Shown one piece after another: positions 1 to 8,534 of a DNA stretch of 64,000 bases. Position numbers and translations under genes: made by a program. Positions within the stretch are counted from its first letter, which is position 1, and every line of letters begins with the position of its first letter. The stretch lies in NCBI RefSeq assembly GCF_026616205.1, contig NZ_JANHGR010000003.1, positions 62,001-126,000 on the forward strand, in the 5' to 3' direction. Below the pieces are notes generated by a model. That model saw only the letters and a list, made by a program, of their open reading frames with translations. It was not told where the DNA came from and ran no database searches. Origin of the DNA: Halolamina litorea (lineage in GTDB: Archaea > Halobacteriota > Halobacteria > Halobacteriales > Haloferacaceae).

Positions 1-113
1 ACGCCGCCGGGGTCGGACTCGCGGCCCGTGTCGCGCTCGTCCCACTCGGGATCGCGCCGTTCGTCTCGGCGTCCTACGCAGTCGGGCGGTTCGACCGGGT
101 CACGGTGAACTGA
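1..113 (+). CDS. C-terminal end of a membrane protein (partial)
   Basis: An open frame enters from the left edge and stops at TGA 111-113. The 36 visible residues begin AAGVGLAARVALVPLG and include a hydrophobic stretch followed by SYAVGRFDRVTVN. This fits the last transmembrane helix and short tail of an integral membrane protein. The family cannot be named because the start lies outside the window. Confidence 0.5.
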   Translation, partial: AAGVGLAARVALVPLGIAPFVSASYAVGRFDRVTVN

Positions 114-168
114 GCGGGCCGACTGCGCCGCGTTCGGTCGCTCGCCGAAACTCTCCGCGGGGCGTACG

Positions 169-174
169 CTTATG
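169..174 (+). promoter_or_regulatory. TATA-like box of the DUF885 gene
   Basis: CTTATG is centred about 27 bases before the ATG at 199. That spacing is normal for a leaderless haloarchaeal transcript and favours the start at 199 over the in-frame ATG at 172, which lies inside the box. Confidence 0.5.
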
Positions 175-198
175 CCCCGACTGCCACACCTGCCCGTA

Positions 199-1866
199 AT
201 GGCTTCGAGCGTCCCCGCGAGCGAACAGTTCCGGATCATCCTCGAAGAGGTCGAGGAGTACGAGGAGAGCCTCGACGAGGCGTTCCCCGACACGGGGATC
301 GAGTGGGAGGCCGAGAAGGTCGAACGCTGGCGGGGGTTCGCAGCCCGACTCGACGCCGTGGACCGCGGCGATCTCGGGGACGACGCTCGCGCGGACTACG
401 ACGTGCTCGACCGGGAACTCACCCACCGGATCACACGCTACGAACACGAGATCCACCTGATGCCGGTCAACCACGAGGGCGGTCCCCACTCGAAGTTCGT
501 CCGGCACCCGACCCGACAGTCCTTCGAGAACGGCGAGGACTACGAGCGCTACCTCCACCGCCTCGAGAACGCCGACGAGTACTTCGACGCCGCCCGGGAG
601 CTACTGGAAGCGGGCGTGGAGCGCGGCTTCACCCCGCCGCGGTCGGTGCTCGACGGCCACGGCGAGATGATCGACTCGTACCTCGTCGAGGACCCGACCG
701 AAAGCGCCCTCTACGAGCCCTTCGAGTCGATCCCGGAGCGCATCGACCCCGCGGAACGCGAGCGGTTACGGGAGGCCGGTGCCGACGCAATCCTCGACGC
801 CGTCGTCCCCGCACTCCGGGAGTTCCGGGAGTACCTCCTCGAAGAGTACCTCCCGGCGGCACGTGAGACGACCGGCTACGCCGACCTCGACGGCGGCGAG
901 GCCTACTACGAGCACCTCGTCCGGTACTACACCACCCTCGACGTGACACCCCAGGAGGTCCACGAGATCGGTCTCGACGAGGTCGACCGCATCCGGGAGG
1001 AGATGCTGTCGGTCATCGACGACGCCGGCTTCGACGGCGACTTCGGTGAGTTCGTCGAGTTCCTCCGGACGGACCCGCAGTTCTACCCCGATTCGGCCGA
1101 GCAACTGCTCAGCGAAGCCAAATCGATCGCGAAGGAGATCGACGGGCGACTGCCCTCGCTGTTCACCCTCGACGCGATGCCGACACGGCCCTACGCCGTC
1201 GAGCCGGTTCCCGAGGACATCGCCCCGGACTACACGAGCGGCCGGTACGTCTCCAACGGCACCGACACCGATCCGGGAACGTTCTGGGTCAACACCTACG
1301 ACCTCGACAGCCGCCCGCTGTACGGCCTCCCGGCGCTGTTCCTCCACGAGGCGGTCCCCGGCCACCACCACCAGATCGCTCACGCACAGGAACAGGAGGG
1401 CATCTCCGAGTTCCGCCGGGAGAACTTCGTGAACGCCTATATCGAGGGGTGGGCGCTGTACGCCGAGCGACTGGGCCTCGAACTGGACGCCTTCGAGACC
1501 CCCTACGAGCAGTTCGGTCGGCTCAGCAACGAGATGTGGCGGGCGTGTCGGCTCGTCGTCGACACGGGGCTCCATACGATGGGGTGGACCCCCGAGGAGG
1601 CCCGGTCGTTCATGGCCGAACACACCGCGATGTCGATGCACAACGTCCGGACGGAGGTGGATCGCTACGTCGCGTGGCCGGGACAGTCGCTGGCTTACAA
1701 GATGGGCGAGATCCGCATCCGAGAGCTCAGAGCCGAGGCCGAGGACCGCCTCGGGCCGGCGTTCGACGTGCGGGCGTTCCACGAACAACTGCTCGCCGAC
1801 GGCCCAGTGGTGCTACCGTACCTCGAGGAGTCCGTTCGGGAGTGGATCGCCGACGAAACCGCGTAG
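199..1866 (+). CDS. DUF885 family metallohydrolase
   Basis: This 555-residue protein belongs to the DUF885 family of large, mostly helical proteins related to zinc peptidases. The metal-site motif is visible as LHEAVPGHHHQ near residue 383 (His-Glu-x-x-x-Gly-His-His). A downstream segment, AYIEGWALYAERLG, carries the conserved Glu-Gly-Trp region. No signal peptide is visible, so it is probably cytoplasmic. Family members are annotated as putative peptidases, but the substrate is unknown and cannot be inferred from the neighbours. The start at 199 is chosen from the TATA spacing; 172 would add nine residues. The length is normal for the family. The family call is firm; the peptidase activity is inferred. 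Confidence 0.85.
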   Translation: MASSVPASEQFRIILEEVEEYEESLDEAFPDTGIEWEAEKVERWRGFAARLDAVDRGDLGDDARADYDVLDRELTHRITRYEHEIHLMPVNHEGGPHSKFVRHPTRQSFENGEDYERYLHRLENADEYFDAARELLEAGVERGFTPPRSVLDGHGEMIDSYLVEDPTESALYEPFESIPERIDPAERERLREAGADAILDAVVPALREFREYLLEEYLPAARETTGYADLDGGEAYYEHLVRYYTTLDVTPQEVHEIGLDEVDRIREEMLSVIDDAGFDGDFGEFVEFLRTDPQFYPDSAEQLLSEAKSIAKEIDGRLPSLFTLDAMPTRPYAVEPVPEDIAPDYTSGRYVSNGTDTDPGTFWVNTYDLDSRPLYGLPALFLHEAVPGHHHQIAHAQEQEGISEFRRENFVNAYIEGWALYAERLGLELDAFETPYEQFGRLSNEMWRACRLVVDTGLHTMGWTPEEARSFMAEHTAMSMHNVRTEVDRYVAWPGQSLAYKMGEIRIRELRAEAEDRLGPAFDVRAFHEQLLADGPVVLPYLEESVREWIADETA

Positions 1867-1970
1867 CGCCGGGCCGCCAAACGCCCCAGCAACGGTCCAC
1901 AGACAGCAACGAGCCGGGAACTAACTGGTCGCTGATAGGTATTTACGATAGATTCATGCGCTCAAACAGG

Positions 1971-1977
1971 TAATATC
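1971..1977 (+). promoter_or_regulatory. TATA-like box for the anchored surface protein
   Basis: TAATATC is centred 27 bases before the GTG at 2001 and supports that codon as a leaderless start. A second AT-rich patch at 1941-1950 could be an alternative. Confidence 0.4.
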
Positions 1978-2000
1978 TCCTATCGGCTCGCTACCACACC

Positions 2001-3857
2001 GTGGATCGGCCCACTGCGGGGCGGCCGGAGCATCACTATGGCAGGGAACACGGGATACAGTTCGGGTTCGATACGTCCCCACCTCCCGACTGCCGCGGGC
2101 GGTTTCGCTGCTGGACGCCTGTCTGCCGACGGACCCTCGGGGTCGTCGACGCGAGGGCGGTCCAGTACGCGCTCCGCCGGAGGCCGCCGGTGAGTGACGG
2201 GCGAGGGGCGGGAACGCAGGAAACCACGGTGCGCCGAGTCGGCGACGACGGCGTCACTCGAGTCGGCAGCGACGAACTACACCGCGGTGACCGAGTGCTT
2301 GTCTACCCCGGAGAGGCCATCGGCGTCAGCGGCGAGATCGTCGAGATCGATCCCTCCGGCGACGCCAGTGGCGCCGAGGTCGTAGCCTCAGCCGGCGAGC
2401 GGCGGCCCGCAGCGCTCGGCACGACCGTCCGGGCCGACGATCGACTGCTCGGCGCCACGGCCGTCGTCGAAGTCGACGGGGCGTTCCTCGTCCCGCTACT
2501 GGCCAGCTCGCTTCGGGGAGTGGCGAACTCTCGGGTCGCCGTCGCCGCACTCGTCGTCCTCGTCGCGCTCCTCGGGAGCGGACTCGGGGTCTACGCCCCG
2601 ATCGGGGCGTTCCTCGGGCTCACGGAGAACGGGACCGAAGCGGCCCCCACCGTACCGCCGGCACCACCAGTCGAGGTGGCCCCTCCGCGACCGGTCGGTT
2701 CCCTCGACAGAACTGAGACGCCGTCCTCGACCGACGGCACCCCAACCGGGACCGTCGTACCGACGCCGTCCGGCGAGACCCAACCCTCGGACGGGGTGAC
2801 GACGACCGACTCAGTCGAGACACCCGGTGACGCGACGTCGACGCCACGTGCGACCCCTGTGCAGATCACACTGAGCTTCCCGGACCGCACCGAGACGAGC
2901 GAGCGCACACCCCCCGTCCCGGTCGACGTGAGCCTGCGAATCGACGAAGCTGACCCGGCACCGATCCGGACCACCGACGGGACGCTGGGAACCGTCAGCG
3001 GAACGGTCGAGGGTGAACTCACGTGGACCGGGAGCGCGACGGACGCCGTGCTCGTCGTCCAGACCTGGACGCGCGACGACGGCTGGACGGAGGTCCGTCG
3101 GGTCACGGTAGACGCTACAAGCCCCGTCTCGCTCGCCGACGCGCTCGGAGAGACCGTCTACGCGAGCGGCAGTCGAGCGCGGGCGTTCGAGAACCCAGCG
3201 GCCGGGACGACCCGACTGACCGAAGGGCGGGTCGCGGTCACGGCCGTGCTGTTCGACGGTGCCGACGAGGTCGGACGGACCACCGCAGAACGGGCGTTCA
3301 CCGCCGCCGTCACGAACACCGGCGCCGGGAGCGGGCCGCTGGACCTGACCCTCGGCAGCAGCGGGACGGCGACCGTCGTTGACTTCGGCGGCGACGGCAG
3401 CCTCGGGACGGCGGCTGACGCCGCCGCGCTGCCCGGAAGCAACGGCTCGGCCACCGTCTCACTACGGAACGACGGCACCCGGTCCGGGTTCGTCCGGGTC
3501 GAAGGTATCGTCTCCGACTCGGCGGAGAACGGGCAGACGGGGGCCGAATCGGTCGTCGACGCGACCGGCGGCGACCCCGGCTTCGGCGCCGGGGAACTCG
3601 ACGGTGCCGTCGAGGTCCGGATCAGCGCGACGTTCGAGAACGGCTCCACCCACTACGTCGTCGGCGACGCGAGCGGCTTCAGGCCGCTCTCCTCGCTCGA
3701 AGCCGACCTCCCGGTCGGGCCCCTCGATGCCGGGGAAAGCCTCGACGTGCTCGTGGAGTTCCGACTGCCGGCGTCGGTCGGCAACGAAGTCCAGACCGAC
3801 AGCGTGGTCGTGGACTTCACCTTCACGCTCACCGAGGCCCCACAGAGCACGGACTAA
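2001..3857 (+). CDS. Membrane-anchored protein with Thr/Pro-rich stalk and an N-terminal beta domain
   Basis: I do not recognise a named family for this 618-residue protein. Residues about 85-165 contain ELHRGDRVLVYPGEAIGVSG, which resembles the beta-rich actuator domain of P-type ATPases but lacks the catalytic TGE loop. A single hydrophobic helix follows at about 176-198 (VAVAALVVLVALLGSGLGV). Next comes a Pro/Thr/Ser-rich stalk to about residue 300, then an Ig-like beta-sandwich region with no Cys. The topology suggests an inner N-terminal domain and a long outer domain. A GTG at 2190 is an alternative start. Neighbours give no function. Real coding is likely from length and codon pattern; the actuator resemblance is my inference. 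Confidence 0.7.
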   Translation: MDRPTAGRPEHHYGREHGIQFGFDTSPPPDCRGRFRCWTPVCRRTLGVVDARAVQYALRRRPPVSDGRGAGTQETTVRRVGDDGVTRVGSDELHRGDRVLVYPGEAIGVSGEIVEIDPSGDASGAEVVASAGERRPAALGTTVRADDRLLGATAVVEVDGAFLVPLLASSLRGVANSRVAVAALVVLVALLGSGLGVYAPIGAFLGLTENGTEAAPTVPPAPPVEVAPPRPVGSLDRTETPSSTDGTPTGTVVPTPSGETQPSDGVTTTDSVETPGDATSTPRATPVQITLSFPDRTETSERTPPVPVDVSLRIDEADPAPIRTTDGTLGTVSGTVEGELTWTGSATDAVLVVQTWTRDDGWTEVRRVTVDATSPVSLADALGETVYASGSRARAFENPAAGTTRLTEGRVAVTAVLFDGADEVGRTTAERAFTAAVTNTGAGSGPLDLTLGSSGTATVVDFGGDGSLGTAADAAALPGSNGSATVSLRNDGTRSGFVRVEGIVSDSAENGQTGAESVVDATGGDPGFGAGELDGAVEVRISATFENGSTHYVVGDASGFRPLSSLEADLPVGPLDAGESLDVLVEFRLPASVGNEVQTDSVVVDFTFTLTEAPQSTD

Positions 3858-3917
3858 CCCTCTCGGGACTGGCTGGGGCGACAGAAGTTAGTCGGTCCCG
3901 CCGCAGCTATCGGGTCC

Positions 3918-4883
3918 GTGTTCACTCACACTGCCATCCGGGACGCCCTCCAAGCAGTCAACGAGCACGAATCGGCAGTCGCCACGATACTCGCCGTCGA
4001 CGCCGGGACGAACCACAGCTACCGGATCACGTTCGAAGACGGCTCCCGACGGCTTCTGAAGGTGGGGACGCGCTTCCCCGACGCGTTCCCGGCGGAGCCG
4101 AAGACGATGGCAGTTCTCGGCGAGCGAACCGATATCCCCGTCCCGCAGGTCTACGGAATGGGGGAATCGCCACTCGGCTACCCCTTCGCTGTCTACGAGT
4201 TCGTCCCGAGTGCGGACGCTGATGACGGGCGGGTGAGTGACCTCCCGCCTGCGGCGGCCGAGCAACTCTGTCGAGAGGCCGGAGAGAACCTCGGTGCGCT
4301 CCACCGGGAGACGCTTCCGGCGTTCGGCCCGGTCGGCGTCGACGGTGACGGTTTCGTGGTCACCGACGAGATGCCGTTCCGAGAGATGCTCCGCGGGTCA
4401 CTGGACCGCCAACTCTCGCTGCTCCGTGAGACCCCCTTCTCGGGTCGGTGCGAGGCACTCGGCGAACTCAGCGAGGAACTGATCGAACGTATCGACAGCG
4501 AGGCCCTACGGCCGGCGCTCGCCCACGGGGACTACCGCCTCGAAAACCTCGCCGTCGACCCGACGGCCGAGCAGGTGACGAGCGCGGTGCTCGACTGGGA
4601 GCGACCGACGGCGACCGACCCGCTCTGGGACGCGGTGATGGCGAAAGCGCTGCTCACGGCCGGCTACGGGCTCGACGAGGAGTTCCGCCGGTCGCTCGAA
4701 GCGACGTTCTGGGATGCCTACGGGGACGGAGCGAGCGGCACCGCCAGACGGGCGTGCTACGAACTGCTCGCTCGAGTCCGGCTTGCCCGGCACCTCGACG
4801 AGGAGGTGGGTGGTGAGTCAGCAACGGCGGTCAGTGCCCGGGTCCGGGAACACGAGCGCGCGTTCGACCGCTTGCTGGCGTGA
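3918..4883 (+). CDS. Aminoglycoside phosphotransferase-fold kinase (APH family)
   Basis: The protein has 321 residues and shows the APH kinase signature. The catalytic loop is LAHGDYRLENL, with His203 and Asp205, and the metal-binding segment is VLDWERPTATDP, with Asp226. The N-terminal half carries a nucleotide-binding lobe with SYRITFEDGSRRLLKVGTR. Members phosphorylate small molecules such as choline, homoserine, sugars or antibiotics. Nothing nearby indicates the substrate, so a resistance role should not be assumed. The start is GTG at 3918; an AAGTTAG patch about 27 bases upstream may be its promoter. It lies 60 bases after the preceding gene on the same strand. Confidence 0.85.
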   Translation: MFTHTAIRDALQAVNEHESAVATILAVDAGTNHSYRITFEDGSRRLLKVGTRFPDAFPAEPKTMAVLGERTDIPVPQVYGMGESPLGYPFAVYEFVPSADADDGRVSDLPPAAAEQLCREAGENLGALHRETLPAFGPVGVDGDGFVVTDEMPFREMLRGSLDRQLSLLRETPFSGRCEALGELSEELIERIDSEALRPALAHGDYRLENLAVDPTAEQVTSAVLDWERPTATDPLWDAVMAKALLTAGYGLDEEFRRSLEATFWDAYGDGASGTARRACYELLARVRLARHLDEEVGGESATAVSARVREHERAFDRLLA

Positions 4884-4919
4884 GGTCGGTTGGCCGGGGG
4901 GCCCGGGGGATTGCGGCTC

Positions 4920-4970
4920 ACAACGTACACACGCAAACGCCTAAGTGAACGCACTTACAACGTACACACG
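4920..4970 (+). promoter_or_regulatory. Paired GTACACAC operator of the first RHH-PIN module
   Basis: The 14-base sequence ACAACGTACACACG occurs twice, at 4920-4933 and 4957-4970, 37 bases apart. The second copy abuts the ATG at 4971. A CTAAGTG patch (4941-4947) lies between them, 27 bases from the start. The layout fits autorepression by the antitoxin. A related GTGTACA site precedes the paralogous antitoxin at 25225. Confidence 0.5.
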
Positions 4971-5273
4971 ATGAGCAGCGACAAGAAGCGCGTCCAGTTC
5001 CGCGCGCCGAACCGGCTGATCGACCGGGCCGACGCGCTCGCGTCGGTGCTCGGCGAGGACCGCACCGACGTGCTCGTGACGGCGCTCCGGGAACACCTGC
5101 AGGAGGCCGCCCACGACGACGCGCTGGTCCAAGAGATCGCCGCCGCCTACTACGACGACGAGATCGGCTACGATCAGCTCAAGTCCCTCGTCGGCGCCGA
5201 GGAGGCGGCCAACCTCCGGGTGTTGAAACAGCAACTCGACGAGGGCTTCGTCGACGAGGTCGCTGAACAGTAG
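4971..5273 (+). CDS. Ribbon-helix-helix antitoxin of a PIN toxin pair
   Basis: The protein has 100 residues. The N-terminus, KKRVQFRAPNRLIDRADALA, fits a CopG-type ribbon-helix-helix domain: a short beta strand, two helices and the later segment EDRTDVLVTALREHL. The acidic C-terminal half would wrap the partner toxin. Its stop TAG directly abuts the ATG of the PIN gene, the usual antitoxin-first order. The copy at 24923-25225 has exactly the same length and the same arrangement. Expected role: neutralise the PIN RNase and repress the operon through the paired GTACACAC sites upstream. Confidence 0.8.
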   Translation: MSSDKKRVQFRAPNRLIDRADALASVLGEDRTDVLVTALREHLQEAAHDDALVQEIAAAYYDDEIGYDQLKSLVGAEEAANLRVLKQQLDEGFVDEVAEQ

Positions 5274-5780
5274 ATGGCGGTCCTTATCGCCGACACCTCC
5301 GGCGTGGTCAGTCTCGCCGTCGCCGCGGAAACGGACCCTGACCCGCTCTCGCTCACGCTCGATCGGTACGACGTGTTCCTCCCGGAGACCGTCGTCGGCG
5401 AACTCCGAGATATCGCCTCCTACGACGACGGCCACGGGGCCGCCGCGCGGGCGGTGCTCGACCGGGCGAACTACACCGTTCGGGCCGTCGACTTGGACGC
5501 CGAGTTCCCCCTCGACGACGGCGAGAACGCGGCCGTCACGCTGGCCAACGAAACCGACGCCGAACTGCTCCTCTGTGACGAGTTCAACAGCCTCGGCTTG
5601 GTTCACGCCTCGCTCGCGGACACGCGGCTCGTCACGACCCCGACGCTCCTGTCGGTTCTCTCCCGGACCGGGGGGCTATCGGCCGGCGACGCCGAGGGGG
5701 TCCTCGACGAGATCAGCGCCGCGCGAAGCTGGGAAGCCAACAGCTACGTGGCGCGAGCTCGGTCGCTGCTGGAACGGTAG
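5274..5780 (+). CDS. PIN-domain ribonuclease toxin
   Basis: The protein has 168 residues. It starts VLIADTSGVVSLAV, the first PIN strand with acidic Asp7. The other expected acidic residues are Glu43 (VVGELRD), Asp82/Glu84 (DDGENAAV) and Asp102 (LLLCDEFN). PIN toxins are Mg-dependent endoribonucleases that cut tRNA, rRNA or mRNA; the target cannot be read from sequence. The gene follows its antitoxin without a gap, so the two are surely co-transcribed. All catalytic acids appear intact, so it is probably functional. It is paralogous to 24434-24922, which has the same HGxxAAxVL segment after the Glu. Confidence 0.8.
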   Translation: MAVLIADTSGVVSLAVAAETDPDPLSLTLDRYDVFLPETVVGELRDIASYDDGHGAAARAVLDRANYTVRAVDLDAEFPLDDGENAAVTLANETDAELLLCDEFNSLGLVHASLADTRLVTTPTLLSVLSRTGGLSAGDAEGVLDEISAARSWEANSYVARARSLLER

Positions 5781-5840
5781 CGCAGGGGCCGTTCTCGTTC
5801 CGCACGCGAACGATCCAAAACCCGGCCGAGAGCGTCCTTG

Positions 5841-6515
5841 TTACCGGAACGCTCGCTTGATCCGGCCGTGGGGAAACGCGTAGGTTCGCACAGCGACGCC
5901 CCATTCCCGGCAGTAGGCGTCGAGTCGGGCCGGCAAGTCGGCGGGCGCCCACTGACGCCAACCGGCGACGTGTCGGTCGAGGTCGCCCTCGAACACGACC
6001 TCGACCACGCGCTCTGCCGGGTCGTTGTCGGGGTTGTAGTCCGCCACGGTCCGCCCGGCGTTGATCTCGTACTCGTCGGCGTGCTCGTCGAGGACACGGA
6101 TGACCCGCATCAGCCCGCCTCGATCGGTGTGTCGGTCACGGACAGCGGCGCCGGGCGGGAACTCCGCTTCGGGGTCGCCCCAGCCGGGACCGCCCACGTG
6201 ACGGCCGAGGTCGGGGTCGACGCCCTCGACCCACGGAGGGATCGGCCGTTCGCCGGTCGCGAACTCGACCCGCCGGATGTGCTTGCAGCGACCGCCGCGG
6301 TAGCGGTAGTCCGGGCAGGTGCAGGTGCTCGCTCCGAGGTCGACGACGTACGCCGCGCCGGACTCGGAGACGACGACGTAGCGGTCGTCGTCGCCGGCGA
6401 CCGCGGGCAAGTCGTCGATCACGGTCAAATACTGGGTCAGCGCCAGTTCGTCGCGCCGATCCAGCTCACGCTGGCCCGACTCGGTGGCGCCGTTCGTGGT
6501 GTCTGTCGCGATCAT
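5841..6515 (-). CDS. SWIM zinc-finger domain protein
   Basis: The protein has 224 residues. The SWIM signature CxCx(9)CxH is clear: Cys65, Cys67, Cys77 and His79 in STCTCPDYRYRGGRCKH. SWIM domains bind DNA or proteins and accompany ATPases, transposases and recombination factors. Here the finger sits in the middle of a small stand-alone protein. The C-terminal 100 residues (DLDRHVAGWRQWAPADLP) are not familiar to me. The gene is convergent with the PIN toxin and divergent from TFB. Function beyond nucleic-acid or zinc binding is unknown. Confidence 0.75.
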   Translation of the reverse strand: MIATDTTNGATESGQRELDRRDELALTQYLTVIDDLPAVAGDDDRYVVVSESGAAYVVDLGASTCTCPDYRYRGGRCKHIRRVEFATGERPIPPWVEGVDPDLGRHVGGPGWGDPEAEFPPGAAVRDRHTDRGGLMRVIRVLDEHADEYEINAGRTVADYNPDNDPAERVVEVVFEGDLDRHVAGWRQWAPADLPARLDAYCREWGVAVRTYAFPHGRIKRAFR

Positions 6516-6889
6516 CGTGACCGAAGCGGGGCCGGTGTGTCAGTTCCGTACCGACCGCAATCCGGAGATAGCCCGCTTCTCGTCGTAATGGAGGGTCTAC
6601 GGACGGTTCCGCTTGATGGACCGGATGGCGACGAGATACGACACGGATACTGACAGACTGGATTACGGTTCGCCACCGTGTCGGCGATCAGGCCGGAGCG
6701 AGAGCGCATCGATCCCGGTTGGTACTTGAACCGCTTCCACGAGCGCCACGCATCCCAGATCGGAACCGACCGAGGGAACGGACTGCGGATTCCCGGATTG
6801 TGGGAATCCGCCACGAACTCATAGATGTGCCACCGCCTACCTTGGAAGAAGGCACCACGCAACTGTCCGGTGCACGCCCGCGCAAGCCC
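6516..6889. other. Divergent intergenic region between SWIM protein and TFB
   Basis: These 374 bases separate two divergent starts. They hold a 10-base perfect inverted repeat (6785-6811) and an AT-containing patch, CTCATAGATG, near 6820. No TATA box at the canonical distance from either start is obvious, so the TFB message may carry a leader of about 40-60 bases. No convincing small gene was seen. Confidence 0.4.
6785..6811. repeat. Inverted repeat upstream of TFB
   Basis: GCGGATTCCC at 6785-6794 and GGGAATCCGC at 6802-6811 are perfect reverse complements with a 7-base spacer. It lies about 80 bases before the TFB start and is a candidate operator. Confidence 0.45.
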
Positions 6890-7861
6890 ATGACTCCACC
6901 ACTCACCTCCACGGCCGACCAGCACGAGACAGCCCGGGAACGCGCCGACGCCGAACGCGAAACGGCCGACGAGTGCCCGGAGTGCAGCGGCAACGTCACG
7001 CGGGAAGCGGCCCGCGGCGAGCGACTCTGTTCGGACTGCGGGCTCGTCGTCGAGGAAGACGAGATCGATCACGGTCCCGACTGGCGGTCGTTCAGCGGCG
7101 ACGAGAGCGACGACCGACGCCGGATCGGCGCGCCGGTGACTGAACTCCTCCACGACAAGGGCCTCAGCACGACGATCGGCTGGCAGGACAAGGACGCCTA
7201 CGGCAACCATCTCTCGGCGAAGAAACGCGAGCGCATCCATAGGCTGCGGACGTGGGACGAGCGGTTCCGCACGAAGGACGCCGGCGAGCGCAACGTCAAG
7301 CAAGCCCTCGGGGAGATCGAACGCATGGGTTCGGCGCTCGGCATCGCCGAACCGCCGCGGGAGACGGCCGCAGTGCTCTATCGCCGCGCTGTCGACGAGG
7401 GGCTCCTCCCGGGTCGCTCGATCGAGTCGATGGCCACCGCGAGCCTCTACGCGGCGGCGCGCCAGCACGGCACGCCGCGGACGCTGGTCACGTTCGCCGG
7501 GGTGAGTCGGGTCGAGCGACTCGAGATCCAGCGGGCCTACCGCTACATCTCGCGGGAACTCGGGCTGTCGATCGAACCGGCCGACCCGCTCCAGTATCTC
7601 CGGCAGTACGCCTCGGCCGTCGGCGCCAGCAGCGAGGTCGAGCGACTGGCCCGGGAGCTACTGGAGACGACCAAGGGCCAGGGCGCACACAGCGGGAAGA
7701 GTCCGGCAGGGCTCGCGGGGGCCGCCGTCTACGCCGCGGCGACGCTGGCCAACGAGAAGCTCACCCAGGAGGCCGTCAGCGAGGTCGCCGGCGTGAGTCA
7801 GGTCACGATCCGGAACCGCTACCAGGAGCTACTGGAGGTGTACGGTGAGCACGGCAACTGA
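6890..7861 (+). CDS. tfb: Transcription initiation factor B (TFB)
   Basis: TFB bridges TBP-bound promoters and archaeal RNA polymerase. The 323-residue length is standard. The N-terminal zinc ribbon is visible (Cys29, Cys32, Cys47, Cys50), followed by the B-finger/linker region with DWRSFSG and RIGAPVTELLHDKG. Two cyclin folds follow; the repeated core reads SIESMATASLYAAARQHG in the first and SPAGLAGAAVYAAA in the second. The ATG at 6890 is chosen because it gives the usual TFB length; upstream in-frame codons lack homologous sequence. Haloarchaea carry several TFB paralogues and this cannot be assigned to one. Its last 17 bases overlap the next gene, implying translational coupling. Confidence 0.93.
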   Translation: MTPPLTSTADQHETARERADAERETADECPECSGNVTREAARGERLCSDCGLVVEEDEIDHGPDWRSFSGDESDDRRRIGAPVTELLHDKGLSTTIGWQDKDAYGNHLSAKKRERIHRLRTWDERFRTKDAGERNVKQALGEIERMGSALGIAEPPRETAAVLYRRAVDEGLLPGRSIESMATASLYAAARQHGTPRTLVTFAGVSRVERLEIQRAYRYISRELGLSIEPADPLQYLRQYASAVGASSEVERLARELLETTKGQGAHSGKSPAGLAGAAVYAAATLANEKLTQEAVSEVAGVSQVTIRNRYQELLEVYGEHGN

Positions 7862-8081
7862 CCGCGAAGACGACGGTCTCGAACTGGCCGTGCTCGGGGC
7901 CATCGACGCCCGGCCACCGGTCCACATGATTGACCTCGCCGACGCCGTCGGCGAACACCCCGTCGCCGTCGAGCGTGTCTGTAGCCGACTCCACGAAGAC
8001 GGCTATATCCGTCCGGACACCCACGGTCTCTACACGCCCACCGAGGCGGGCCGGCAGAGACTGACGGACCGGACCCGATAG
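7845..8081 (+). CDS. Small winged-helix DNA-binding protein
   Basis: This 78-residue protein starts at GTG 7845 inside the end of TFB. It reads as one winged helix: GAIDARPPVHMIDLADAVG, recognition segment VAVERVCSRLHEDGYI, and wing HGLYTPTEAGRQRL. The overlap suggests co-expression with TFB. It has no sensor domain. Such haloarchaeal mini-regulators are common; the target is unknown. Confidence 0.7.
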   Translation: MSTATDREDDGLELAVLGAIDARPPVHMIDLADAVGEHPVAVERVCSRLHEDGYIRPDTHGLYTPTEAGRQRLTDRTR

Positions 8082-8153
8082 CTGTCGGCCAGCGAAGCCT
8101 CCCCGGACCCCGGGTGAGCGAACCGACCCCGCGGCGACCACCACCATCACCCG

Positions 8154-8534
8154 ATGACGGACAGGAACCCAGCGTACGGCGACACCGGCCCCGCGGTAGG
8201 GGATGTGCTCAAGGCGCTGGACGACGACGCGTGCCGGACCATACTGGCCGACCTCTCAGAACCAATGACAGCAAACGACCTGAGCGACAGTTGTGACATC
8301 CCGAAATCAACCCTCTACCGGAAACTGGACCTGCTGAGCGAGGCGGCGCTCGTCCACGAGCGGATCGAGGTCGGCACCGACGGCGGCCGGACGACGCGCT
8401 ACGAGCGCGACTTCAGCGCCGTCACAATCTCCATCGAGGACGACGACACGTTCTCGGTGTCGGTGGACCGGGAGGGGCGCAGCGCCGACGAACGCCTTGC
8501 GGAACTCTGGTCGGACATGGGTGAGGAGCTATGA
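8154..8534 (+). CDS. Winged-helix regulator of a wHTH/small membrane protein pair
   Basis: The protein has 126 residues. The ArsR-like helix-turn-helix is seen in TANDLSDSCDIPKSTLYRKL, followed by LLSEAALVHERIEVG and a beta wing, then a small C-terminal strand/helix ending LAELWSDMGEEL. Its stop overlaps the start of the three-helix membrane protein by four bases (ATGA). The same two-gene unit occurs at 54826-55469 in this window, with the same overlap and the same C-terminal ELWxxM/EEF pattern. The regulator probably acts with its membrane partner, perhaps by membrane sequestration, but this is inference. Confidence 0.75.
   Translation: MTDRNPAYGDTGPAVGDVLKALDDDACRTILADLSEPMTANDLSDSCDIPKSTLYRKLDLLSEAALVHERIEVGTDGGRTTRYERDFSAVTISIEDDDTFSVSVDREGRSADERLAELWSDMGEEL

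Noticed and set aside
766-1788. 340-codon antisense frame opposite the DUF885 gene
   Set aside because: The sense strand encodes the conserved HExxxGHH protein; the antisense product has no recognisable motif.
3918-4883. Antibiotic resistance gene
   Set aside because: The APH fold is shared by many small-molecule kinases; nothing in the sequence or neighbours indicates an aminoglycoside substrate.
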